Of a DNA stretch of 64,000 bases, positions 7,806 through 15,802 are shown piece after piece; positions within the stretch are counted from its first letter, which is position 1, and every line of letters begins with the position of its first letter. The notes beneath the pieces are model-generated. The model saw only the letters and a list, made by a program, of their open reading frames with translations, ran no database searches and had not been told where the DNA came from. The translations under genes and the position numbers were made by a program. Origin of the DNA: Chloroflexota bacterium (lineage in GTDB: Bacteria; Chloroflexota; Dehalococcoidia; FW602-bin16); NCBI GenBank assembly GCA_004297765.1, contig SCTZ01000200.1:1-64000 (forward strand), written 5' to 3'.

Positions 7806-8213
7806 TCAGTCTATCTCTTGATACCCCTCACCATACGTTGTTCCGGACGGCCCGGTTCCTGTTTGCGTAGAACCAGAGCCAGTGTTGCCGGCATCCAGGC
7901 CGGAGCCAACGCCGTGGGTGAGATCGGGCACATGGAAAGATCGACCGGTCATGGCTTGACCCCAGGCGTCAGGTCCACCAAGTTCCTCCACGCCCTCCGG
8001 GGGAATCGTGTCAGCACGCAGCCGTGCTGCTACCACGATCAGGTATTGGATCAACCGTAGTGGGCTGGCGAACTTCTTCGTCCCGGGCAGATGGAGATAG
8101 ACTACTTCGGGGAAGTCAGTTATCTGCTCACGCAAGTCGTCCCTGGTAAGACCACCCGACCAATCGAGGCCTTCAAGCTTCTGCTTGAGCTCGCTCAACG
8201 CATCGTGCTGCAC
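7806..8213 (-). CDS. Hypothetical protein with a Gly/Thr/Ser-rich C-terminal tail
   Basis: I do not recognise this protein. It is convergent with the ferritin-like gene, with 3 bases between the stops. The start is uncertain. A GTG at 8213 has GAAAGGA nine bases upstream and gives 135 residues; the track ORF runs to 8363 without a good ribosome site. Residues 1-75 look folded (LKQKLEGLDW, LTRDDLREQITDFPEVVYL, then a hydrophobic LIQYLIVVAARL), faintly like small DUF2795-type domains. Residues 90-135 are Gly/Thr/Ser rich and probably disordered. Confidence 0.5.
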   Translation of the reverse strand: MQHDALSELKQKLEGLDWSGGLTRDDLREQITDFPEVVYLHLPGTKKFASPLRLIQYLIVVAARLRADTIPPEGVEELGGPDAWGQAMTGRSFHVPDLTHGVGSGLDAGNTGSGSTQTGTGPSGTTYGEGYQEID

Positions 8214-8336
8214 GCCGGTACGTCCTTTCTGTCCCGGCCGCTGCTCCAGACATCGGAGGAACACGCGCCGGTGATACTGGACAAATAGCATTGGGGTGTG
8301 GGCAAGAAACGTGCCCCGCGACGAGGTCGGTTCCAG

Positions 8337-8367
8337 GCTCTTGCGACGCCATGCGCGTCGCAAGAGC
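8337..8367 (+). promoter_or_regulatory. Perfect 12-bp stem hairpin upstream of the enoyl-CoA hydratase gene
   Basis: GCTCTTGCGACG and CGTCGCAAGAGC flank a 7-base loop. It ends 29 bases before the ATG and 15 bases before the ribosome site, a position suited to an operator or 5'-UTR hairpin. No T tract follows. Confidence 0.5.
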
Positions 8368-8396
8368 GCTCAAGAATAGATCAAGGGGAGAGAAAC

Positions 8397-9191
8397 ATGG
8401 AGTATCAGGAGCTACTACTGAAGCATGAGGGCGCGGTCGCAGTCGTGACTCTCAATCGACCGGATGTCCTCAACGCTCTCAGCCCGCGTCTCATGTTGGA
8501 GTTTGTCGACGTGTTGGAAACAACCGCCAAGGACAACGGCACGCGCGTGTTGGTGGTGACCGGCGCGGGGCGGGGTTTCTGCTCAGGGGCGGATCTGGCC
8601 GCGCTGGAGTCCGGAGGGCTGGATTCTGACCAGCGCTGGCTTAACCTTGAGCCGGTGTCGTACTTCGGATTGATCGCCAAGACTCTGGGCCAATACGACA
8701 AGCCCGTCATCGCGGCCGTGAACGGAGTGGCCGCTGGAGCCGGATTCGCGATCACCATGGGCTGTGACATTCGCATCGCCTCGGAGACGGCGCGCTTCTC
8801 CGCCATCTTCGTCAAGCGTGCCCTGGCTCCGGATACCGGCGCCAGCTACTACCTCCCACGCCTCGTCCCCATGAGCCGAGCGGCAGAAATGCTGTTGACC
8901 GGCGACTTGATCGATGTCCAGGAGGCCGAGCGCATCGGTCTGGTAAGCCGGATCGTGCCCGCGGATCAACTTCTCACCAGCGCGATGGACTTGGCCGGGC
9001 GCATAGCGGCCGAGGCGCCGCTGGCGGTTGAGTTAGCCAAGAAAGCCATGCGTCGCAGCCTATCCAATACCTTAGATGCACAACTCGACTACGAGGGCTG
9101 GGCGCAGGGTATCTGCCTGAACTCACGGGATGCTCAGGAAGGACGACGGGCTTTCCTCGAGAAGAGACCACCCCAATACGAAGGCAGGTAG
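8397..9191 (+). CDS. Enoyl-CoA hydratase/isomerase family protein
   Basis: This 264-residue crotonase-fold enzyme acts on acyl-CoA double bonds in fatty-acid or aromatic degradation. The oxyanion-hole segments are visible: the first around GRGFCSGADLAAL (residues 58-70) and the second as NGVAAGAGFAITMGCDIR (about 105-122). The helix with PDTGASYYLPRLV places Asp where PaaG/isomerase-like members have their catalytic acid; the classical hydratase Glu in the A-G-G-x-E pattern is not evident. That favours an isomerase (PaaG-like, 1,2-epoxyphenylacetyl-CoA or enoyl isomerase) over a standard hydratase. The C-terminal EGRRAFLEKRPPQYEGR is usual. The ATG follows AGGGGAGAG; the upstream ORF extension lacks a start signal. 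Confidence 0.9.
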   Translation: MEYQELLLKHEGAVAVVTLNRPDVLNALSPRLMLEFVDVLETTAKDNGTRVLVVTGAGRGFCSGADLAALESGGLDSDQRWLNLEPVSYFGLIAKTLGQYDKPVIAAVNGVAAGAGFAITMGCDIRIASETARFSAIFVKRALAPDTGASYYLPRLVPMSRAAEMLLTGDLIDVQEAERIGLVSRIVPADQLLTSAMDLAGRIAAEAPLAVELAKKAMRRSLSNTLDAQLDYEGWAQGICLNSRDAQEGRRAFLEKRPPQYEGR

Positions 9192-9704
9192 CCTTCGACC
9201 TATCGCTTGATCTACCTGTTTGAGGCGGGCATGTAGCGAAGGCGGCCGGATTCCCGTGAGCCTGGCCGCCGCACTCATCTCGCACGCAATCATCGCCGTG
9301 CGGTAATCCTCAGTCCACAACGATGTCGCTTTCCGCGATGCTTTCCCAGGGTATCGAGGCGTGGCTCTGTTTGCTTGACCACCTGGCACTCTCATGCTAC
9401 AGTTCAATTAGCAGCGTCCTACTTTCTTGGCCATCCCCATGGCCGACCGCGCAGGGTGTGTCTGCGATTCCGTAGTGGTGGCGGTCCTGATTCGTTCTGC
9501 GGAGCGGGATCCTGGGGACAATGGCGACTCATCGCTGACAGGTGTTTGACCTGGTGGCGGGTGTCTTTCTATTCTATCGACATAGTGAGCGGGCGACAGC
9601 AGTTTCGCCCTAGTTTGCGTTAGTTCTTCGTGTTTAGCTACAATGAAGGACAAATGCCGCGCTGACAGCGACTAGCCGTGGAGATGTCCAGTGGGAGATG
9701 TCCA
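9192..9704. other. Intergenic region with a promoter near its end
   Basis: About 510 bases. Short ORFs on both strands (82-103 codons) show no domain and are not called. The only signal is the promoter at 9615-9644. Confidence 0.5.
9615..9644 (+). promoter_or_regulatory. Promoter for the nucleotidyltransferase/phosphomutase gene
   Basis: TTGCGT, 18 bases, TACAAT: the same combination as at 7307-7336. The leader to the ATG at 9705 would be about 55 bases. Confidence 0.5.
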
Positions 9705-12203
9705 ATGAAAGCAGTTGTAATGGCCGGCGGCGAGGGATCCCGCCTTCGGCCGCTGACGATTGCCCGACCGAAACCCATGATTCCCATCGTGAACAAGCCG
9801 TGTATCGAGCACATTCTGCTGTTGCTCAAAAGGCATGGCATCCGCGAAGTGGTCATCACCGTTCAGTATCTGGCATCCTCGATCCAGGAGTACTTCGGTG
9901 ATGGTAGCAGTTGGGACATGGACATCACCTACAGCGTCGAGGATACGCCGCTGGGTACCGCGGGCAGTGTGAAGCATGCCGCCCGCAGTCTGACCGAGCC
10001 GTTCCTGGTTATAAGCGGCGACGCGCTGACGGATTTTGATCTAACCAAGGTCATTGCCTTCCATCAGGCCCGCAAGTCTATGGCTACCATCACCCTCTAC
10101 CGCGTGCCAAACCCCTTGGAGTATGGCGTGGTCATCATCAACGAAGAGGGGACCATTCGCCAGTTCTTGGAGAAGCCCAGTTGGGGAGAAGTGTTCAGCG
10201 ACACGGTGAACACTGGCATTTATGTCCTCGACCCGCGGGTGTTCGAGTACTATGAATCCGGACGACCGGTGGACTTCAGCCAGGATGTCTTCCCTGAGTT
10301 GCTGCGAGCGGGAGAGCCGATCTTCGGGTACGTCGCCGACGGGTACTGGTGCGACGTGGGGAACATCCAGGAATACATTCGTGCCTCCTGGGACGTTTTG
10401 TCGGGGAAGGTCAACGTTGGGTCGCTGGGCAAGCATCTGGGCGGTGACATCTGGTGTGAAAGTGACGAGATCTCCATCGCACCCGACGCCCAGCTCTTCG
10501 GACCGCTCTTCATCGGCGACGACTGCAAGATCCGCAGCGGCGCCATCGTGCACGGTCCCAGCGTCATTCGCCGCTCGACTGTGATCGACAAGGGCGCGCA
10601 TGTCGCTCGGACCATTATCTTCCGTGACTCCTACATCGGCGAGCGCGCGGAGCTGCGCGGGGCTATCGTGGGACGGCAATGCAGCATCAAGGCCCGCGCC
10701 ATGATCTTCGAGGGCGTGGTAGTTGGCGACTCGACCACGGTGGCCGAGGACTCCATCATCCAGCCGAACGTGAAGATTTGGCCCAACAAAGAGATCGAGC
10801 GCGGCGCGACCGTCTCTTCGAGCATCATCTGGGGTTCGCAGGGGCGCCGTGTGCTATTCGGTCGCTGGGGCGTGACAGGGCTGGCCAACATCGATCTGAC
10901 GCCGGAGTTCGCCGCCAAGCTGGGCGCCGCCTACGGCGGCACGCTGCCTAAGGGCTCAACCGTGATCGTGAACCGGGATCCCCACCGCACGCCGCGCATG
11001 ATCAAGCGTGCGATGATCTCCGGTCTGCCCTCCGCCGGCATCAACGTGCTCGACATAAAGACGGTGCCTTTGCCAGTGGCGCGGTATCTGACGAGAACCT
11101 CCGAGACGATGGGCGGCGTGCACGTGCAACTCTCGCCCTTTGACCCGCGCGTGGTCGATATCAAGTTCTTCGACAGCCGCGGCTTAGAGGTCGACAAGGC
11201 CAGCCAGCGCAAGATCGAAAACACGTTCTTCCGGGAGGATTTCCGGCGGGTCTATCTGGACGAGATAGGGAGCATCAACGAAGCTCCGACGCTCATCGAC
11301 AACTACCTGCTGAAATTCGTGGAAGCCCTGGGGATCGGGAAGAAGAATGGGCACGGCTCATCGCGCCCGCTGGTGGTCGACTATGCTAACGCCACCGCGG
11401 CGAACATTCTGCCCGGCCTCTTCAATCGCATGGGGCTGGACGTGGTCAGCCTGAACGCTGCCATAGATGAGAACAGGCTTGCTCGCTCGCCAGAGGAGTT
11501 CGACCAGGATATGCGGCAACTGGCCTCGGTGGTGGCAGCCCTGCGTGCCGAGTTGGGTGTGCGCATCGACGCGGGCGGGGAGCGCATCTACGTCGTCGAC
11601 GAGCGCGGCGAGATCGTGCCGGGCCCCACGCTCTTGGCAGCCATCGCCGCGCTGGAACTCAAAGCCAAGGGGGGAACCATAGCGGTCCCCGTCTCCGCCT
11701 CACGCGTCTTCGAGGAGATCGCTCAGACATATGGCGGCTCGGTGGTCCGGACGAAAGTGGATCCTCACGCCCTCATGCTGGCAGCCACACGTGAGGATGT
11801 GGTGCTCGCTGGGGATGGCGAGGGCGGATTCGCGTTCCCTCAGATCCAGCCGGCCTTTGATGGACTGTTCGCCATCGCCAATCTAGTCGAGCTACTGCGG
11901 GCGCAGGGAACGCGCCTATCGGATGTGATCGACTCACTGCCCAAGCATCACGTGGTACGTACTCGTGTCTCATGCCCCTGGGAGGCCAAAGGCAAGGTGA
12001 TGCGCCTTCTAAACGAGCAGTACCGCGACCGTCGAACCAGGCAGATCGACGGCGTGAAGGTTGACCTGGGGCGAGAGTGGGTGCTGGTCCTCCCGGACGC
12101 CGATCGACCACTTTTCCACGTCATCGCGGAGTCGACCTCGAGAGAAGGCGCCCAGGCGCTGGCCGACAAGTACACTGGTCTGATCAACGGACTGCAGCGG
12201 TAG
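9705..12203 (+). CDS. Sugar-1-phosphate nucleotidyltransferase fused to a degenerate phosphomannomutase-like domain
   Basis: This 832-residue, three-part cytoplasmic protein begins with a nucleotidyltransferase domain (residues 1-235): [16 protein letters not shown] is the NTP-binding loop, followed by [11 protein letters not shown] and [20 protein letters not shown] left-handed beta-helix of hexapeptide repeats spans about 250-375. The rest (about 380-832) is phosphohexomutase-like. The architecture is known from Chloroflexota and cyanobacteria, where it is annotated mannose-1-phosphate guanylyltransferase. The mutase half looks inactive: the phosphoserine loop reads [12 protein letters not shown], the metal loop reads DAGGER, the sugar loop [10 protein letters not shown], and the phosphate loop LPDADRP. 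It probably supplies GDP-mannose or a related NDP-sugar for the glycans encoded elsewhere in this window. The start was chosen at MKAVVMAGG with GGGAG upstream. Confidence 0.88.
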   Translation: MKAVVMAGGEGSRLRPLTIARPKPMIPIVNKPCIEHILLLLKRHGIREVVITVQYLASSIQEYFGDGSSWDMDITYSVEDTPLGTAGSVKHAARSLTEPFLVISGDALTDFDLTKVIAFHQARKSMATITLYRVPNPLEYGVVIINEEGTIRQFLEKPSWGEVFSDTVNTGIYVLDPRVFEYYESGRPVDFSQDVFPELLRAGEPIFGYVADGYWCDVGNIQEYIRASWDVLSGKVNVGSLGKHLGGDIWCESDEISIAPDAQLFGPLFIGDDCKIRSGAIVHGPSVIRRSTVIDKGAHVARTIIFRDSYIGERAELRGAIVGRQCSIKARAMIFEGVVVGDSTTVAEDSIIQPNVKIWPNKEIERGATVSSSIIWGSQGRRVLFGRWGVTGLANIDLTPEFAAKLGAAYGGTLPKGSTVIVNRDPHRTPRMIKRAMISGLPSAGINVLDIKTVPLPVARYLTRTSETMGGVHVQLSPFDPRVVDIKFFDSRGLEVDKASQRKIENTFFREDFRRVYLDEIGSINEAPTLIDNYLLKFVEALGIGKKNGHGSSRPLVVDYANATAANILPGLFNRMGLDVVSLNAAIDENRLARSPEEFDQDMRQLASVVAALRAELGVRIDAGGERIYVVDERGEIVPGPTLLAAIAALELKAKGGTIAVPVSASRVFEEIAQTYGGSVVRTKVDPHALMLAATREDVVLAGDGEGGFAFPQIQPAFDGLFAIANLVELLRAQGTRLSDVIDSLPKHHVVRTRVSCPWEAKGKVMRLLNEQYRDRRTRQIDGVKVDLGREWVLVLPDADRPLFHVIAESTSREGAQALADKYTGLINGLQR

Positions 12204-12336
12204 GCCGGCATAGTAGCGGTCTTCTTATGGCTCCTATGCTTGGCTGTATGTCAAACACTGGGTGACCCTGCCTCGGCAGCCGCGATGGTGATGGCATCGT
12301 GGCGCACATGGCGAATTCGTCAGTCTGAAAAAAGTA

Positions 12337-13230
12337 CTACGGCAGTGGCAAATCGATTCGGTACGCCCCCAGAGCGTCCACTATCTGGGCAGCCGTCTTG
12401 GCATCGGGCTCGAGCAGCGGCAGGCGCGGCTTGCCGACCTGGAACCCGAGATGGTTCAGCGCGTGCTTGACCGGGATAGGGTTGGAGACCAGGAACATGG
12501 CATTGACCAGCGGCAAGAGCCGGCGATGAGCGGCCGCGGCCTCGTCGCGCTCGCCGTGCAGAAAACCTTCCATCATGCCCTTGAGCTGCAATCCCACCAG
12601 GTGCGATATCACGCTGATCACGCCATAGCCACCCATGGCCAGCAAGGGCAGAGTGTCGCCGTCGTTTCCGCTGTAGACCAGGAACGGGCTCGGCGCGCCG
12701 TCGATGATCCTCGCGATCTGCTCGAAGTTGGCGCTGGCCTCTTTAACGCCCACGACGTTGTCGATCTCGGCCAGCCTCAAGACCGTCTCTGCCGATAGGT
12801 TAGTGATCGTTCGGCCGGGCACATTGTACAGGATGCACGGCAGGTGCGTACTGGAGGCGATGGCTTTGAAGTGCTGATAAAGCCCTTCCTGCGTCGGCTT
12901 GTTATAGTACGGCACAACGAGCAGGACGGCGTCTACCCCTAGCTTCTCGGCCTCGCGGGTTAGCTCGATACTCTCGGCGGTGCTATAGTTGCCCGTTCCC
13001 GCGATGACGCGGCCACGGTCGCCGACGGCTTCTTTTACCTCGGCGAAGAGGCGCAGTTTTTCCGCAGTCGATAGCGTCGGCGATTCTCCGGTCGTGCCCG
13101 AGACTACCAGACCATCGCTACCCGATGCGAGCAGCGCCAATGCCAGCTTCCTGGCCTGTATGTAGTCTACCTGGCCGTCCTGACCGAAGGGTGTGACCAT
13201 TGCGGTGATGAGACGCCCCAGGGTTACCAT
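12337..13230 (-). CDS. dapA: 4-hydroxy-tetrahydrodipicolinate synthase
   Basis: DapA condenses pyruvate with aspartate semialdehyde in the lysine/diaminopimelate pathway. The 297-residue TIM barrel carries GTTGESPTLS (residues ~45-54), the Tyr motif ILYNVPGRT (~130) and the Schiff-base Lys in VGVKEASANFEQ (~160), all as expected. The ATG follows GGGAGGT. It is the last gene of a minus-strand group dapB-asd-usp-dapA, with 5 bases separating it from the usp gene, so co-transcription is likely. Confidence 0.97.
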   Translation of the reverse strand: MVTLGRLITAMVTPFGQDGQVDYIQARKLALALLASGSDGLVVSGTTGESPTLSTAEKLRLFAEVKEAVGDRGRVIAGTGNYSTAESIELTREAEKLGVDAVLLVVPYYNKPTQEGLYQHFKAIASSTHLPCILYNVPGRTITNLSAETVLRLAEIDNVVGVKEASANFEQIARIIDGAPSPFLVYSGNDGDTLPLLAMGGYGVISVISHLVGLQLKGMMEGFLHGERDEAAAAHRRLLPLVNAMFLVSNPIPVKHALNHLGFQVGKPRLPLLEPDAKTAAQIVDALGAYRIDLPLP

Positions 13231-13235
13231 GCCAG

Positions 13236-13697
13236 CTACCTCCCTTGTGGTCTAATCAGCAGGATTGGCGTTCCGGCGTTCCGCAGAACCTCGTTGGCCA
13301 CGCTGCCGAACACGAGGCGGACCAGTCCCGATCTCCCATGCGTCGACATGGCGATCAGGTCCGCCGACCACTCCTTCGCATATCTGATGATCTCGTCCGC
13401 GGGGTCGCCGCGCTCAACTTTGTAAGTCGCGTTCAGTCCAGCCTTACGTAGCCGACCACGAAGGTTGGCCAGGTATTCGTCCGCTCGGAGTAGCTCGGCC
13501 TCGGCGGCTTCCTCGAGGACCTCAGGCTGGATCGGAGTCATGAGTCCAGGCTCAACTGGCAGCACCGCCGTGGCATAGTCGACCACCTGCAGCAGCGTGA
13601 TCGCCGAGCCAAACTTGTGCGCCAACTCCTGTACATAGGGAACAACGGTCTCGGCCAGCTCAGAACCGTCGAGCGGAATCAGAATCCTGTTGAACAT
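13236..13697 (-). CDS. Universal stress protein (UspA family)
   Basis: This single-domain UspA protein of 153 residues begins MFNRILIPLDGSELAE. It ends with the ATP-binding signature G-x2-G-x9-G(S) in STHGRSGLVRLVFGSVANEV, which marks an ATP-binding Usp. It probably modulates stress or metabolic responses in the cytoplasm by binding nucleotide; the partner is unknown. It sits between asd and dapA in a biosynthetic operon, an uncommon place. The start has GGAAGGAGC upstream. Confidence 0.93.
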   Translation of the reverse strand: MFNRILIPLDGSELAETVVPYVQELAHKFGSAITLLQVVDYATAVLPVEPGLMTPIQPEVLEEAAEAELLRADEYLANLRGRLRKAGLNATYKVERGDPADEIIRYAKEWSADLIAMSTHGRSGLVRLVFGSVANEVLRNAGTPILLIRPQGR

Positions 13698-13798
13698 GCT
13701 GCTCCTTCCCGGTCCAGTCTCTATAGCACCCTGGTCCGGTCAGTGCTGGTCACAGGCGATCTATCTCGCGCTCTCCACTCTTGCACGACGAGACAGTC

Positions 13799-14812
13799 CT
13801 ACAGCCAGCCTCTCTCCATCATAGCCTCAGCAATTTGCAGACCATTCAAGGCGGCCCCTTTGCGCACATTGTCGGCGCAGATCCACATGGCCAGGCCGTT
13901 GGGATGCGAAGCGTCTTCCCGGATCCGTCCCACAAAGGTGTCATCCTGACCGGCCGCGGTCCATGGCATCGGATAGACATGGGCGGTCGGCTCATCCTGG
14001 ACCTTGACCCCCGGAGCCTCTGTCAGAATCCGGCGGGCCTCGCCGGGAGACATGGGCCGCGTAAACTCGACGTGCACCGCCTCGCTGTGGCCGATGAGAG
14101 ACGGCACCCGGACGCAGGTGGCGGAGATGGCGATATCCGGCGCATGCATGATCTTCCGGGTCTCGGTGACCATCTTCCACTCTTCTTTGGTGTAGCCATT
14201 CTCCATGAAGACGTCGATTTCGGGCAACATGTTGAACGCTATTTGATGCGGGTAGACGTGCGGCTCAGCCGGCTTGCCATCCAGAACAGCTCGGCTGGTC
14301 GATTTCAGCTCCTCCACCGCCGGCAGTCCGGTGCCCGAGACAGATTGGTAGGTATCCACGATGACCCGCTTGATCGGATTGACCTTGTGAAGCGGATACA
14401 GGACCACGACCATCTGGATAGTCGAGCAGTTCGGATTGGCGATGATGCCGTGGTGGTGCTCGCAGTCCTCGGGATTGATCTCCGGTACCACCAGCGGCGT
14501 GTCTGGATCCATCCGGAACGCCGCGCTGTTGTCGACGACCACGGCGCCCGCGCGGGCGGCGAAGGGCGCGAAGTGCTTGCTCACGTCAGTGCCGGCGGAG
14601 AAGAAGACCAGATCCAACCCTTTGAAGGAGTCCTCGCTGGTCTCCTGGACTGTGAGCTTCTGCTGTCGCACCGTGACGCTCTTGCCGGCCGATTTATCCG
14701 AGGCGAAGAGATGGATCGAAGCCACCGGGAAGTGGCGCTGATCCAATATCTTGATGAACTCTTGGCCGACCATCCCGGTCGCCCCCACAATGCCCACATG
14801 CAGTTCCTTCAC
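13799..14812 (-). CDS. asd: Aspartate-semialdehyde dehydrogenase
   Basis: Asd makes aspartate semialdehyde from aspartyl phosphate with NADPH, the branch point for lysine, threonine and methionine. The 337-residue protein has the N-terminal nucleotide loop VGATGMVGQEFIK, the catalytic Cys in ANPNCSTIQM (~residue 130), SVSGTGLPAVEEL, and the C-terminal RVPSLIGHSEAVHVEF. The start codon is GTG with AGGAGG upstream, nine bases after the dapB stop on the minus strand. It supplies the substrate used by the DapA encoded two genes later. Confidence 0.97.
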   Translation of the reverse strand: MKELHVGIVGATGMVGQEFIKILDQRHFPVASIHLFASDKSAGKSVTVRQQKLTVQETSEDSFKGLDLVFFSAGTDVSKHFAPFAARAGAVVVDNSAAFRMDPDTPLVVPEINPEDCEHHHGIIANPNCSTIQMVVVLYPLHKVNPIKRVIVDTYQSVSGTGLPAVEELKSTSRAVLDGKPAEPHVYPHQIAFNMLPEIDVFMENGYTKEEWKMVTETRKIMHAPDIAISATCVRVPSLIGHSEAVHVEFTRPMSPGEARRILTEAPGVKVQDEPTAHVYPMPWTAAGQDDTFVGRIREDASHPNGLAMWICADNVRKGAALNGLQIAEAMMERGWL

Positions 14813-14821
14813 GGGGTCCTC

Positions 14822-15613
14822 CTACAAGGATAGTAGCTTCTCCAAGCCCAGCACGAACTCCTTGCGCGCGATGACCTCCCTGGCCGCAAGAAGAACGCCC
14901 GGCATGAACGATTCCCGTCCCATGGAATCATGTCTGATCGTCAGCGTCTGTCCCGTTCCACCGAAGATGACCTCCTGGTGAGCCACAAACCCGGGCAGGC
15001 GGACGCTATGTATAGCGATGCCGTCGAGGCTGCCGCCCCGGGTGCCGGCCAGCGTTTCTTTGCGCGTGCTGGCCTGCTCAAACGGTCCGCCCCGAGCCTG
15101 CACCATGGCCCGCGCCGTAGCGAGAGATGTGCCCGAGGGAGCATCGGCCTTCTGGTCGTGATGCAGCTCGATGATCTCTGCGTGCGAGAAGAACGGGGCC
15201 GCGATACGCGCCAGGTGCGTCATCAGCACTGCCCCCAGAGCGAAGTTCGACGCCACCACAACGCCCGTCCCGGTCGACCGAGACAGATCTCGTAACTCGG
15301 TTAGATCCGCTTCGCTGAGACCGGTCGAGCCAGTGACGATGGCCACTCCCTGCCCTAGGGCGATCCGGGCATACCGCATAGCGGCCTCGGCGTTCGTAAA
15401 ATCGATGACAACGTCCGGCTTGACGCGCTCCAATAGCTGGGCGCAATCGGTCGCCACAGGCACGCGGGCGGAGCCGGAGGGCAGGGCCAAATCGGATCCC
15501 TCCGAGCGTGATACCGCGCCCACGGGCTGAAACTCCGAGGCTCGCTCCACGGCGTTCAGCACCTCACGCGACATCTTCCCCGTGGCCCCTGTCACGACGA
15601 CCCGGATGGGCAT
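14822..15613 (-). CDS. dapB: 4-hydroxy-tetrahydrodipicolinate reductase
   Basis: DapB reduces the DapA product with NAD(P)H. Features of the 263-residue protein are the Rossmann loop VTGATGKMSREVL, DFTNAEAAM, VVASNFALGAVLM, the catalytic/substrate region ELHHDQKADAPSGTSLATA (about residues 150-168) and the C-terminal SFMPGVLLAAREV with the usual LGLEKLL ending. The ATG follows AAGGAGATG. It is the first gene of the dapB-asd-usp-dapA group; I see no convincing -35/-10 pair in the ~110 bases upstream. Confidence 0.97.
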   Translation of the reverse strand: MPIRVVVTGATGKMSREVLNAVERASEFQPVGAVSRSEGSDLALPSGSARVPVATDCAQLLERVKPDVVIDFTNAEAAMRYARIALGQGVAIVTGSTGLSEADLTELRDLSRSTGTGVVVASNFALGAVLMTHLARIAAPFFSHAEIIELHHDQKADAPSGTSLATARAMVQARGGPFEQASTRKETLAGTRGGSLDGIAIHSVRLPGFVAHQEVIFGGTGQTLTIRHDSMGRESFMPGVLLAAREVIARKEFVLGLEKLLSL

Positions 15614-15728
15614 AACTACATCTCCTTCCCCCTGGGTACTCCGAAAAGGACGCTAGCGCGCCAAAGCCTACCATAAACAGTCAGCCTTTGTCTACCCGAC
15701 TTGATACCACGTTGTAGTATTGATCCTG

Positions 15729-15769
15729 GAAAAAATAGAAATGCACTGGATAAATATCGTCCAGTGCAT
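15729..15769 (-). terminator. Intrinsic terminator of the rpsO-pnp unit
   Basis: On the minus strand ATGCACTGGA and TCCAGTGCAT form a perfect 10-bp stem with a 9-base loop, followed by TTCTATTTTTT. It lies about 35 bases after the pnp stop codon. Confidence 0.88.
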
Positions 15770-15802
15770 CACTATCTCAGCTAAGACGTGGCTGAAGGCA
15801 GC

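Noticed and set aside
13781-14833. 350-codon plus-strand ORF
   Set aside because: It lies antisense to asd, which has clear catalytic motifs; the antisense product has no recognisable domain.
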